Assembly (NCBI GenBank): GCA_038373885.1
Contig: JAWZYV010013552.1
Span: 1 to 64,000, forward strand
DNA: 64,000 nt
Direction of reading: 5' to 3'
From: Cheiracanthium punctorium
Taxonomy: Eukaryota; Arthropoda; Arachnida; Araneae; Cheiracanthiidae
Both the position numbers and the translations under genes were made by a program. Positions 36,404 through 47,660 of this stretch are shown here, in pieces. Positions within the stretch are counted from its first letter, which is position 1, and the number at the start of each line of letters is the position of its first letter. The notes below the pieces were generated by a model. The model did no database searches. It was not told the DNA's origin and worked only from the letters and a program-made list of their open reading frames with translations.

Positions 36404-37484
36404 CTTGCAAGCAAGTGAACATCTTTATTGTGCATTCATCAATAATACTGTCTGCTAAATTTATGTCAAAAAGTACTTTACTTTCATACAACATCGCTGT
36501 AAACTTAGCTTTTGATTTCTATTTCACTAGTCAAACTGTCACAAATATTGAAAACACTGCATGTAAAATGTTCTCTTCTATGCAGCAGTTTCATTATCTT
36601 AGAAGAATATTGATTGTGTTAGAATTAATATTATTGTAATCGTAGTAGAGAAATTTTGTTGCATAATAGCATTAGATAATTGTTTTTAGAATAAGGGAGA
36701 AATGGTTGAAAAATATTCAATACTGCGTTCTAAATCCTTGAACATGTCAAGGTAGTTTTCCCCATAGGAAATAACTGCGATTTTCATTTTCTTAGACAAA
36801 GACCCCGAATGTGCATGTTCGGACTTTTTAAATACACGCGAACAGCAGAAATGGAGTAGGAAGGCCTCTTTTTTACGACACTTTTAAATTTTTATACGTA
36901 ATGAAGATCTTTCAGTAAACTGTAAGAAACTGCTAATGAACAATTCTGAAATAAATAACAATGCCTTATAAGATTTAAAAGTAAATTTATTGGCAATAAA
37001 TATGCAATAATGAATCCTTTATTCTAAATACCAGAGAAATTGTTTTTAAATGTGAAAACCGAAATCATTTACTTAAGAAGATACTGAAGCTGACTGATTT
37101 TTAGTTGATGCTTATTGTTACATCCTAATACTGGCATTTCTGTAGAAAATTTTCGTAAACTATGCTACAGGCTTCTGAGTAAGGGTAGAATTGGAAGGAA
37201 GGGGGGCAGTTTCCCACCCCTCTCAACTTCGTTCACCGAACCATTCATTTTGAAAGCTTTTTTTTTTTTTTTAAACCTATAGAATTCTCACCATTTTTAC
37301 TTTTAAATTTGTCATATGCCCCTGCAAAATTTTTCGGTCATGGGCGTCTGCTTGGGCGTTACGCTCATGGGCGTCTGCCTACTTCAAAGATAGAAATTCT
37401 TAGTAGCAATGGTTGGTTGGTTGGTTGTGTGTGATTGTGGCAACACTAAACTAAGGTGATCTGCTAAGGGGCTTTGCAGCAATG
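36404..37484. other. Unassigned AT-rich DNA
   Basis: No gene recognised. G run at about 37201; a (GGTT)n stretch near 37408-37426. Confidence 0.45.
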
Positions 37485-37492
37485 GATAAATC

Positions 37493-37806
37493 CAACGTTT
37501 GTCAACCTGTGGGGTACGCCCCCCAAAGAGGGTGCAGAGCGTTTGGAGGGGGGGGTCGAGAAAAACCAAAGAGCAAGTAGTGATGCATGTTTTTTAAACA
37601 ATCATCTTATTTATTCTCATTTTTACTCAAAAATATATCCATTTTCGCTTAAAATGTTCATTCAAATTTTACTAATAACATTATTTTGTAGAAAATCGAC
37701 TATTCATTGTTAAAACTGAATGTATGCTAAAAATGGTGAAGGGGGGCGCGCAACCGTAAGTTTGCCTTTGTCGGAGGGCGTGATGTTAAAAGGTTGAGAA
37801 CCGCTG
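37493..37806 (-). mobile_element. Non-autonomous hAT element, family 1 copy 2
   Basis: Inverted copy of the 3306-3644 element: CAACGTTTGTCAACC at the left, GGTTGAGAACCGCTG at the right, flanked by identical 8-bp duplications GATAAATC (37485-37492, 37807-37814). Shared core includes AAAGAGCAAGTAGTGATGCA and CTCATTTTTACTCAAAAATA. 314 bp, non-coding. The perfect duplication dates it as younger than copy 1. Confidence 0.95.
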
Positions 37807-37938
37807 GATAAATCAAGGAACATATATTCAAGAACAATATTCAAGAACAATATTCAAGAACAATATTCAAAGAGCCTGAACATTGCAACGGTATTCACCA
37901 AACGCTATGACTTTGAAAGTGAGGTAACCTAAATGGCC

Positions 37939-38113
37939 CAAGGACGGATACAGCCCATCCCACTAGCCCGGGAAATTCACGTCAACGGCGGCCCACTTAC
38001 ATTTTCTTCTAACACACGTGCACATCATACATAAGTGTATATATAAATGCAATATGCATTAAAGTGACCGGCTATTAAAATTCCCGGGTTCCCGGTGGGT
38101 GTATCCGCGCCTG
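37939..38113. mobile_element. Miniature hAT element, 175 bp
   Basis: Ends CAAGGACGGATACAGCCC and GGTGTATCCGCGCCTG are inverted, with internal CCCGGGAAATT / AATTCCCGGG. Flanking octamers AAATGGCC (37931-37938) and AAATGGCA (38114-38121) match at 7 of 8. Non-coding. Confidence 0.88.
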
Positions 38114-38374
38114 AAATGGCAGGTATGACTCTCAGTCAGAGACAACTCGAGAATTGTATTGGTCAGTTTTCATGGTAACCCTTGTATTTGGCACGGTGAA
38201 TACCATTTTTCCTATTGCCTTCACAGTAACTAAATCTGCTTAATTAACTCATTTAATGGTTGGTAAATGTAGCCAAAAGAGAAACTCCGGGGAGGTGGGT
38301 TAAATATGGGAATGGAAAAGATATATTTTGAAAATTTTGTGCCATATCTTTATCATTACAATATATATTACTAA

Positions 38375-38460
38375 AGAAGGGCCAAAACGCGGAGCTTTTT
38401 TGGGTGCGGGCCCTTAATCGTTAAGGCCCCCTATTACGCCTTATGGGAAATCCGCCACTG
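38375..38460. mobile_element. hAT element right end, fragment
   Basis: GGCCCCCTATTACGCCTTAT then GGGAAATCCGCCACTG is a hAT-like right terminus. No matching left end or duplication is seen, so it is a fragment or a solo end. Confidence 0.5.
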
Positions 38461-39627
38461 CTAATTGGTTTTCATTTTATGTCAACTTGAAAACAAGGGC
38501 AGTTTTCTTTGGCATATACTATTATAAGCAAGATTCACTAGAACTCATAATCAGCAATACCTTGGCTTTTATCCTCCTCTAGCTTCTGTTATCATAAAAC
38601 GCTAAATTACTCATTATTGGGTAAATCTCTAAACCTGATCAAAACATTTAATCTCGCTCCGAAAATCCTCAATTTCTAATTAATATTTTATCACGCTCAA
38701 TCTTTCACGTCAAGAACGCAGGCTTAGCTCTTTCCCCTAACCAATCAATGCGCACGACAATTTTAAATTATTAATAGTGTATGAATTCTCGAACGCAGAA
38801 GCCTTAAATTCTTGATGAACTTCAGGAATAATTGGAGCAAAAGAAATTAAGAAACTAACTTTGGGCCCCAAATCACATAATTTAATCTCTTATTAATTAT
38901 ACAGACTTATTAATGAATTCCTGATAATGTTTAACAAATGGAAGTCCGAGGGGTGTGAGGTTGGGAGGGGGGGGGTTAACAAATGAAGCAGTAATTCCGA
39001 AGTAATTTTCTTCCCGAAGCCCGGAAAAGAATTTAAAATGGCGATATTTAAAAGGTACATACATAAGACAACAAATGATTAAATTTCCAAATTAAGATTA
39101 GGAAAGTTATGATGGTTTTTTTTTTACGCCTCAAACTAAAATCCTTGAAGGTGAAGTTATTTGTAATTGATTTCCCTCCTGACTGTAGGAGAAATATACG
39201 ATTGCTGTCAGACACCCCCCCCTCCCCCACAAAAAAATAAAAAAAGAAAAAAGAAAAAGAAAGAAAGACAGAGACACAGAGTACCAAAACTAGTTAGGAA
39301 CTTGTGAATAATCGACAATTAAAAAGGATTTGAAGTTCGGCTCAGAAGTTTTGTCGAATCAAATAATAAATCAGAGTGGGTAACTTTTGATATTTGGAAA
39401 TGACATAACAAATCGGAAGGATTAAATTACCTTGATTCTCAGCTCTAGATTTGGATGAGATAACTCAGATTGTTACAAAGAGAATTTAAAGTTATCTTAA
39501 TTTATTTTTGGCGAATTCGTCTGAGATTTGTTCCGTAAATCTCTTGGTGGTAGTGCAAGATGAGTTGGAAATCGAAGTTGGCAAAATCAATGTGAGTTCG
39601 CAAACGTAGTCTTCATCCATCGGATAT
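38461..39627. other. Unassigned DNA, partly complex
   Basis: No gene recognised. 38560-38930 is rich in TAAT/ATTA-type sites without repeat hallmarks. Poly-G near 38968 and poly-C near 39214 follow. Confidence 0.4.
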
Positions 39628-39853
39628 ACAGGGTGTCCAATGCTACCGGTGCCCGATGGCTATTTCCTGAACCATTAGTCAAAAACTCATAGTTCTAGTT
39701 GCAAAAATGCTTTAAATTGTATAATCTATTATACCAGAAAAAATTAAAGTCACTAAATCAGTTCCTATAAAGATTACGAAATTTAAATTTTTATACGGCT
39801 CCCCGGTCCTATCAGTTATATTTAGAAAAATTTTCTTTACACAATTTCATGCA

Positions 39854-39854
<1 letters not shown>

Positions 39855-39884
<30 letters not shown>
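39855..39884. repeat. Poly-A tract
   Basis: 30 consecutive A inside the left inverted repeat; the matching place in the right repeat has only eight T. Confidence 0.95.
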
Positions 39885-39886
<2 letters not shown>

Positions 39887-40062
39887 CGTCCTTCTACCAA
39901 AATTCACCGAGTTGATTAAAGTTAGAGAACTTTTCGAGCTTCGAAATAGGGGTTGTATACAAAATGAATTTGAGAAAAATTAATGCACATGTTTTTGAGC
40001 TTTGTAATATTTATTAGCAATTTCATTAACTATTTTATGAATATAGATTGCAATAAAGAAGA

Positions 40063-40299
40063 TTAAAGTTTAACTATGTGTGTCCAATAAATTAACATAA
40101 AAATATATCTTATACTGAAAACAGAATTCTTTAAAGAGTTTCTTACATGAACTGGACTTAAATAACTTCCTTCGACTGCAGTCCAAATATTCACCCGTGT
40201 AGAAAATTCTTCCTGTACTTTGCGTAGCACACTCTTTGCTGTACATCTGCATGCTACACATATACGATTTAGTGAGTCTGACCCCAGATACATTTTCAT
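40063..40299 (-). pseudogene. Mariner-like transposase C-terminal remnant
   Basis: Frame on the minus strand with SDSLNRICVACRCTAK, VQEEFSTRVNIWTAVEG and SYLSPV. The spacing of V-F-R-V-G-Y resembles the C-terminal tail of DDE transposases of the IS630/Tc1/mariner group. No catalytic residues remain. Its place between matching inverted repeats supports the call; the resemblance alone would be weak. Confidence 0.55.
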
Positions 40300-41223
40300 A
40301 GAGCTTGACTATAACCCTCTGCTTGAAGATCAGTATTCTAAAATTAGTTTTGCTTCTTTTTCTTTATTATGCCAGAAAATGAAATTAAAACCTATAGTTT
40401 AAAATTACAATATTTATATGATCCCTTAACGGTTCACTATAACGGGACATTTTTAAACATGGAAAAGAGACGTAAGTTAAAACGTTTTTGCTGCTTCATA
40501 AATCGGTGAATTTTGGTAGTCGAAGGAGGTTTTTTTTATAGTGCATGAAATCGTATAAAGAAAATTTTTTCTAAATATAGCTGATAGGACCGGGGGAACG
40601 TCTAAAAATTTAAGTTTCGTAATTTTTAATGAAATTGATTTATTGACTTTGTGTTTCAGATATAATTGATTAAACAATTTAAAGCATTTTTGCAATTGGA
40701 ACTATGTGTCTCTGACTAACGGTTTAGGAAATAGCCATTGGGCACCGTTAGCACTGAACATCCTGTATATTAGTTAAAAATGCGTTAGAGTTCAGTTTAC
40801 GGAAACAGTTGCCAAATATTGATTACCTTTTAATAAAATACAGTGCTTTATACATCAGTTATAAAGCACAGTTATAAAGCATACAGTAATTTGAATGACT
40901 AGAACTCACAAAGCATCTGTTTACAAAACCTACTTGCAAAATTGGACTAATACTTCAGAGTACCTTGATAGATGTGTTTAACATTTGCATGAAGTGAGCG
41001 TTTTTGATACAGTATTTCTGAAGATTAAGTGATTGCAATTTACAGATCTGAGTGACAGTCGATTGCACGTGCGCAGATTCTCCAATTGTCTTCCAGTTTT
41101 ATTCAACCCGGAAAAAGGGTATTAGAAACATCAGTTTTAGTCATCCTTCACTAATTCGAAGCATAAAAATGCTGTTGATACATCAAAGTATTTCGACTGC
41201 GATATCTTGCGTCGGCTGTAAAA

Positions 41224-42270
41224 ATGCCTCGCCGAAGGATTCGGGCGCTTACGAGCTGATGTCAGAGTTTGAAAGAGGTCGTGCGATCGGACTGAAAGAG
41301 GCTGGTTGGACGAATTGAGGAATCGCTCGACGTCTGCTTTGAAGCGATATGCGGCTATTAAACGATGTTGGCAAGATTGGGTCAACAACGGTAGATATCA
41401 GCAGCAAAATGGTATCGGTCAACCAAGGGTCACAACAAAACGAGAGGATAAAGCGATTGTCAGAGCACTGTATTCGTCGCTATCAGCTATTCACCGTGTG
41501 ATCCACACATATGTATACAACATGACCTTCCACAGACGATTCAGAGAGCAGAATTAAAACTCGCGCCGACCGTTACGGCGGTTGCCTCTCACGCCTGCAA
41601 ATCGTCAAGCCCGAGTTCTGTGGTGCCGGGCTCGATCAACGTGGAACTGCGCTGACTGGGCACGTATAGTCTTTAGTGACGAGTCCTGTTTCCAACTGTG
41701 TCCTGACGGCAACCGTAGACGTGTCTGGAGCCGTACAGGGGAGAGGAGTATCTTGCCTTGACTATCGCACGTCACACAGGCCCACAACAAGGTGTTATGA
41801 TCTGGGGGTAATATCTCTTTTGATAGCCAAACCCGTTTGATAATCATTTCTGGCACATTGACAGCACAGCGGTACGTTGACGACATCCTACGACCGGTTG
41901 TATTACCGTTCCATTGGCGACACCCTGGACTTACTTATTTGGAACGTTATGGGAAGGCGATTGTAACCATCTCAAAATGTTGCCGATTTAGCCCAACAAT
42001 TGGAGACAATTGGGCAAGAAATTCCGCAGGACACCATCCGGAAACTTTATCAGTCTGAGCCACATCAGGTGACAGCTTGCATCGAGACCAGAGGCGGACT
42101 AACGCCTTATTGGCTTCCCTTGTACTGGTCAAACTCAACAATAAATCATTCAATTGTCCGGAAAATTTAATCGTTCGTTTTTTTTTATGTATGTTCTTTA
42201 CATCCTCCAATTTTTATCGCAACCACACAGTTCCTTCTTGGTGCGTCGTTTTGTTTTTCTTTTTGTTATA
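41224..42270 (+). pseudogene. Tc1-like transposase, core-deleted
   Basis: Starts MPRRRIRA at 41224, frameshifts to YELMSEFERGRAIGLKEAGW (first HTH), then ALKRYAAIKRCWQDWVNN and GRYQQQNGIGQPRVTTKRED (second HTH and linker). From about 41590 other frames give RRLPLTPANRQAR, IVFSDESCFQLCPDGNRRRV (first catalytic D), IIISGTLTAQRYVDDILRPV and HPGLTYL. The QDNARPH block (second D) and the SPDL/E block (third residue) are missing: the sequence jumps to the GRRL-like region, then IPQDTIRKLYQSEPH-like and ACIETRGG-like sequence. Several frameshifts and stops. Terminal repeats not visible. Inactive. Confidence 0.93.
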
Positions 42271-45090
42271 AAGTGTACATTACGAAAGTTACCAGCTGTC
42301 ACGGAACAGGAAGACCTATCGCGGAGAAACTAGTCTCGTCGAAATGCTCTATCGCAATGTTTTTTTCTTTTTTTTAATTTTTTTTAAATAAAATTTCATG
42401 GAGAATAATAAAGATTTTTTTCTGGTAGATTCCATGAAGACACATTTTCTAAACTGCTCCTTATTTTATTTTTAAAAATTTCTAAAGAAACATTTATTTC
42501 TTGTTTTTAACAAATTAAACAAGTAACAACCTTTTACAATTCACTCATTGTGTTATTATATCGATAGCATTGTGAGCATGAATTTTCCAAGACATCGAAT
42601 TATGTCATGGTAAAAACACAACATGTTTCTGAGAGAACACTTTGACGTAGCTGTGTCCTTCTACATATGACATAACAAAGGACATTCTGGCGCCGTTACA
42701 AAGGAATTCTTCATTGATGTTACAGTGGTATCAGTCACACTGTGAAGCTTTCGGGTGATGGTACGTGTTGGTCACAAATATCCCTAACAGCATTGTGACG
42801 TTTCATTGGAGGCCAAATACTTTTCCGCTTCACAATGCGACGTTGCATTGTAGTCGTAATGCAAATTATTGAGAATATACTTTTTCTTTTCTTGTGGCAA
42901 GTGTGACATTTCACGTCACAGACGATGACATCGCACCGAAGTCCCAAGCAGCTCACATTTGACGTCGGATATGAGTTACAACGTGATTGCAACGTATAGG
43001 AGTCACATGGACGTCATTGTGAAGTCAGAATAACTTAATGTCTATGAAGGAATGGTTGTCATTTATAAGATGTACATAGAAATCATCGCCATATCGTCTT
43101 GATATAGGGTAAGACTAATAAAAGAATGATACTTTTTACACAAATAATTAGAGGATTCTTATGAAATACTTCTAGAAAATAAACCTAAATAATTTTTCGT
43201 CAGGGATTATTCTACAGTAAGCAGTAATCCGTGCATACACCATTTCGGCGTTACTTTCAACTATTTCAAAGAAAAGGAATCACGCTTTTACAGAAGATAT
43301 ATTGCTACAAATTCTTGTCGAAACATTATTCATCCAGAACCTCCATTAATTCATATCCAAACTTAGCGCCTAATCGAGAAGAACAACTAATTCGTACTAA
43401 TCATAGCGGAAAATTATTTCCAATAAAGACTGAACTACTACCCCAGTCTCATGGCGACGGCTTCTAGCTGGTAAAAGAATAGCAATAATCCCATTTCCTT
43501 CTCCTCCCCTCCCCTCCTAACCAAACCATCTCCAAATATTTCGCCATGGGACATGTTAATATTGATAGGCACACACAAAACGAGTCTTCGACAAAATTTC
43601 GCCCCCCCCCCCAGTTTTATCTCACACCGAAAATTAGTTTTACCTCAATTGCATGATTGCTGACGCTGGAATTATAAACGAACAACGGAATCGTAACGAC
43701 CTCGACGCACAAAACTACGTTTTTCTGTTGGATAATTTTTGATTACAGGCGCGGAAAAGAAAATGGTTGGAGATCTGTCTGCAAGACAAGCAGCAGCGCT
43801 CGCCCCGTTCGGGAAAATGATAATAAAGTGGTTTTGTTCGTTTCTCGGTGCGGAAGATTTGATATATTAGCGGGAGAAGTATTGTATGATTTGGCGCGAG
43901 AGAACCGGAGAGAAAGGTGTTGGTGAATGGATAAATGTTATTACAATGATTGTTTTGGAAAATAAATGTTTTACGTGTGTGCGAATTTAATTCTCTCTCT
44001 CCAGGCGAAAAGTGAGTTACACTTTAAGCAAACAGCAAGAGTGTTTTGCCACTAAATGATACAAGATGTTCGCGTCTGGGAAAATATAAAATTACGGGGA
44101 ATTATCGGCGATTTATTCATATAGACTGGATGGGCCATTAGTCAGCAAACAGTTTAGATGCTAATTATGGGCCTTCTGTTCGTTATTTATTTCTCAAATT
44201 TCTGTTGCATACTGTAAAAAAATCAATAAGATGTTCTTAACGGCAATTATTGGTATGCGAACTCTGACTACTGATTGTTGAACTTTGAACGTTCTTGAAT
44301 TTCGTCTCATGGTACTTTCAAGTGGTGCTTTGTACGTTGGTAATGAAAAGATTATATCCAAAAGGTATAAGAAGCTGCCCAGGTTGTGTTGTGGCTAAAG
44401 AATCACTCTAGCAGACGACGAGTCGGGGTATCATCCGTCCCTTCATAGGAGGCAATGTTGGTTCATTTATTAGGTGCCTGCATAATAAAGTGACCAATAC
44501 TTCAGGCATTTGTAGTGGCCAATGCTTGTCAACGGCAAGTGACAGCCATTAAAAAAATACCATGACAGTTTTTGGATTGTTCTTAAAATTGAAATACAGT
44601 TTCAGTTGTCAAACTACGAACATATAAGGTGACTAGGTTTCGAGATCTTGGTGTGGCAGATAAACATTTACAAATCAAACAAAACAGGTATTCCAGATAG
44701 AACAAGAAATGTAATATAGGAATAATATCCAGATTACGGTCTGTTTTGGAGTTCTATTAAAGTTTCGTTCATTCCACTATGTATTTTTTGTATAAAATAT
44801 GAAAAACCCTTTACCTGAATTGCAAATATTAGTAAAACTTAAAATGGTTGAACGTTTGCTGTTTCGTCAAATGATCTTTCTTTGTTACTGAATTAGCACC
44901 GAGGGATTACCCAGATTTATAGGATCTAATTAATATTTAAGTTACCTAATAGCTTTCTGTTATTATTACATATTTTACAGTCTAATAAATTCAATTTTAT
45001 TGTTTTCATGCTTCAGTTAAATATATGCCTTTAGATATTTCTTCTTTGTGTAACATTGGATACACACTTTTATGCAGAAATTTTTGATTG
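42271..45090. other. Long non-coding stretch
   Basis: No gene recognised. 42720-43010 is rich in ACGT/GACGTC/GTCAC motifs and looks like an unclassified MITE-type sequence. 43640-44200 is complex, GC-richer and free of repeat hallmarks. A C run lies at about 43603. A weak tRNA-like stretch near 44380-44440 is not convincing. Confidence 0.4.
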
Positions 45091-45093
45091 CGT

Positions 45094-45760
45094 TCAATTT
45101 GAAATCTTGAACAGAGTTTTACAAAGACCGTCATTCTTGTTGATTCTAAGTCTGCCATATAGGTTTTTCAACGTTACTTCAAGACTTCTCTTGGGACAAT
45201 AATAAAACGGGAGATCCAGGGAACTAAATAGGAACCGAAAACTGTGGAATTCCAGTTGATACCACCACATGTAGATATTGATGGTAATGAAAATAAATGC
45301 AGACTTATTGGCAAACAGAGGTATAAAGTTTTTTATGGAGAGGGGCCCATTCCTCCGGATTCCCTTAGAAGTAGTATTTAAGAAAATTTTATGTTGGCAT
45401 ATTCACAGAATTATCAATTAAATCGAACGGTAAACTCAGGGACAATATCTTAGATGATTGGAAAGAGTACAGTGGCAAGCCACGTAAAGAGTCTGTGGAT
45501 AATTTCAGACTAATCACAGGGCACAACTGCTTAGCCGAACATCTCAAAGAACAAGCACATTCACTAATATCCTACTGCTCTATTTGTGAAAGAGACACTA
45601 CGAATAAACAGCACTTGCCACTCTGTACGAACTTAGAATTTATTTTACAACACAGAGGCGATGCTTGCCTACTGCAAGGGATGGCTGGGAATCTTATGTT
45701 CTCAGTTGTCAGGATTTTAAATGCAATTTTGAATGTTCTCAATTTTTTTTTTGTATTGTA
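45094..45760 (+). pseudogene. LINE ORF2 RNase H and tail fragment
   Basis: Plus-strand frame gives TKTVILVDSKSAI (RNase H third acidic region), VEFQLIPPHVDIDGNENK (closing RNase H motif, with the last Asp lost), and from 45495 FRLITGHNCLAEHLKEQA then SYCSICERDTTNKQHLPLC, the Cys-rich tail. Stops interrupt the RNase H part. It is a 5'-truncated relic of the same or a related family as the copies at 3.7 kb and 13.7-15.7 kb. Confidence 0.88.
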
Positions 45761-46370
45761 AAAGCATAAATTTTTAAGCTGTAATTTTTAAGTATTTTTA
45801 ATAGTTTTATATAGTCAAGTTTTCATTTTAACATTGCCTTGTTCTTTAGCGAGTGTCCTGGTGTAAATAGATTGATTTTCTAATAGCCACGAGAAATAAC
45901 AACATATTAGGTGCAACTTTATTTACCTATACTAATATATAAAGCTCAAGACTTTGTGTGAACGGGCTGATCTCTGTAAATACCAACACGATAAGTAAAT
46001 TTCATATGTGTTAGATAGATTGTTTATTGACACACATCATACTTCTACCCGTGTATTAGACTTCGCCCATGAATGTGGCGATCCTTCGAAACAGACAATT
46101 TTAAAGATTTTTTTGCTTCGGATTACTTACTCGGCTCATTCGTTCGAGTAGATCACTTTGGTTCCGAACGATATTTTCTAATAACCTTCTTGTCACAGAG
46201 ATTGTGTGTCACATGGTTAACCTAAGAAATATTGTTTAATTTGGTTCAAAATGCGCCGAAGAAAATTTTGCATTTCTCGACAATCTACTACAGTAAAGGG
46301 ACCTAGTCACGAGGCCTTCGATAGAGCAGAACATCTGCATGAATTGCCCAAGTGGTCCGAACCTTGATTA
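45761..46370. other. Unassigned AT-rich DNA
   Basis: No gene recognised. CTAATATATAAAGCTCAAGA near 45940 resembles the 5' start of some Helitron-like repeats, without a 3' end in view. Confidence 0.4.
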
Positions 46371-46374
46371 AATG

Positions 46375-46560
46375 TAGCCGTTGCCATCGCTCTATTTAAC
46401 TATCAGCACATGGTGGTTGATTGAATCATCAGCCAGCTGTGTCAAAGAAATTCTGGCGATTCGATTGCCCGACAGATTGTTGATAGTTAAATCGAGAGAC
46501 AGCAACGACTGCACTTTTTCAACGGCTGCATTGGGCGGCATGTTTAATGCTGTTCAAACG
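46375..46560. mobile_element. Diverged foldback relative of the piggyBac MITE
   Basis: GCCGTTGCCATCGCTCTATT then TAACTATCAGCA is followed by the inverse TGTTGATAGTTAAATCGAGA and GCAACGACTGCACTTTTTCA. Both arms match the arms of MITE copy 1 (AACCGTTGCCATCACTCGAC). The TTAA-flanked ends are not clear, so this is an old or chimeric copy. Confidence 0.7.
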
Positions 46561-46570
46561 TTCTTTTAGA

Positions 46571-47170
46571 TAGATGCATCAGGAAGAAGACGAAAATATG
46601 AATAGGTTAATTAGAAAACGAATAATTTCCCTGCACTTGCTCGTGTACTCATTGCGTGCATGGTAAAGTTATGTACCGGGCCGCATCCCGTAACAATTTT
46701 CGGGGGAGATATGAAATAAATTGTGGATAAATAAACGGAATTTCTGCATGACATAAAGCACATGCTAATTAAGACAAAAATTTCGGGAAGGATACGAATA
46801 TATCCCGATATCCCACCTAGTTATGTATAATTCAAATTTAACTCAGGTGAGACAGCAAATAGTTTGTAAAAATATTAATAGTTTAAATAGTTTGTAAAAA
46901 TGTAGAGATTATAGGTAGACAAACACATCAGGCACTAGCAGTCTCTAACTTCTTCTCCCTTGTTTGAAAAATGTTACATTTTTACCTGCATGGGTCTTAT
47001 CGACCCAGTTCGTACAGACTGAATGTGGCGGCTTTAGAATTATTTTTTACGAATGTCGTCTTGGATGTTATCAATAATTACAACTGTAGTAATGATATTT
47101 TAGTTTATTTATCCTCTCCCTCCCTCCCCCCCCCCTGTACATTTCAAATTGACTCATGCAAGCCTGGCTA
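46571..47170. other. Unassigned DNA
   Basis: No gene recognised; direct duplication of AATAGTTTGTAAAAATnT near 46857-46902 and a C run near 47127. Confidence 0.45.
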
Positions 47171-47175
47171 GGTTA

Positions 47176-47365
47176 GGTTACTGATTAAGGTAAAGTTACA
47201 CGGAAGGGTGGAAGACGTTTTTAGGGATTTTAATGCGTATTCATGTTACACCTAGATAAAGCCGCCTGAAACTCCAGAAATGACAGTCGTGCGGTAGGCC
47301 AGAGCCTGGACCGTCACACTTCATCCATCTACCAGTTTCTGTGGTATTAAGGCATCAGCTCATGT
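47176..47365 (-). mobile_element. tRNA-derived SINE relic, copy 4
   Basis: Contains TATTCATGTTACACCTAGA, AAACTCCAGAAATGACAG and AGCCTGGACCGTCACACTTC followed by ATCTACCAGTTTCTGTGGTA, in the same order as the 23.5-kb SINE. Strongly diverged. Confidence 0.7.
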
Positions 47366-47589
47366 GAGTGAGTTGTCATACGCTAGAACGACAGTTCAAT
47401 GTATTTTTCAGAACCCTCTTCTCGGATTGCGGAGAAAAGTCTCTGCAATTTGTTGGGGCCCTGACTTTGTGGTTTCACAGGTTAGCTGTTGTCGGTGGAT
47501 CCCGACTGTTCAATAAAAGCCCATAAATCTTTCAATAAGAGTGCCCTGCAAGTGCAAATTGAAAATTAAAACACTCCCTCACCCTCCTG

Positions 47590-47660
47590 GAGCGGCATCC
47601 AGTGCACGCAAAATGAGCGTTGGCCTTTAGCCACTCAGCCACTGGTCGGCTCCCATGCAG
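47590..47660 (-). other. Possible tRNA-like fragment
   Basis: On the minus strand, GGCTGAGTGGCTAAAGGC resembles the D-arm/A-box of a tRNA-Ser/Leu-type sequence. No B box or acceptor stem is evident, so this is not a tRNA gene; it could be the head of another SINE. Confidence 0.35.

Larger units (their letters stand above)
39628..40768 (-). mobile_element. Mariner-like element with ~290-bp inverted repeats
   Basis: Left end ATACAGGGTGTCCAATGCT and right end GTGCTAACGG-type inverse (…AACATCCTGTAT) begin inverted repeats that stay alignable for about 290 bp each, e.g. GATGGCTATTTCCTGAACC against GGTTTAGGAAATAGCCATTG. The inner 560 bp keeps only the minus-strand tail of an IS630/Tc1/mariner transposase: VACRCTAKSVLRKVQEEF and TRVNIWTAVEGSYLSP (40063-40299), matching the R-V-C-G-HFEHL-type tail of that group. 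A 30-base A run sits in the left repeat. The size, about 1.14 kb, and lack of DDE core show internal deletion. Confidence 0.8.

Noticed and set aside
37893..37930. Second copy of the 30.5-kb foldback
   Set aside because: Only one arm start, TATTCACCAAACGCT, is present and no inverse arm follows.
44380..44440. Second SINE or tRNA-like sequence
   Set aside because: TGTGGCTAAAG and GTCGGGGTATCATCC are only weakly A/B-box-like and no second copy is seen.
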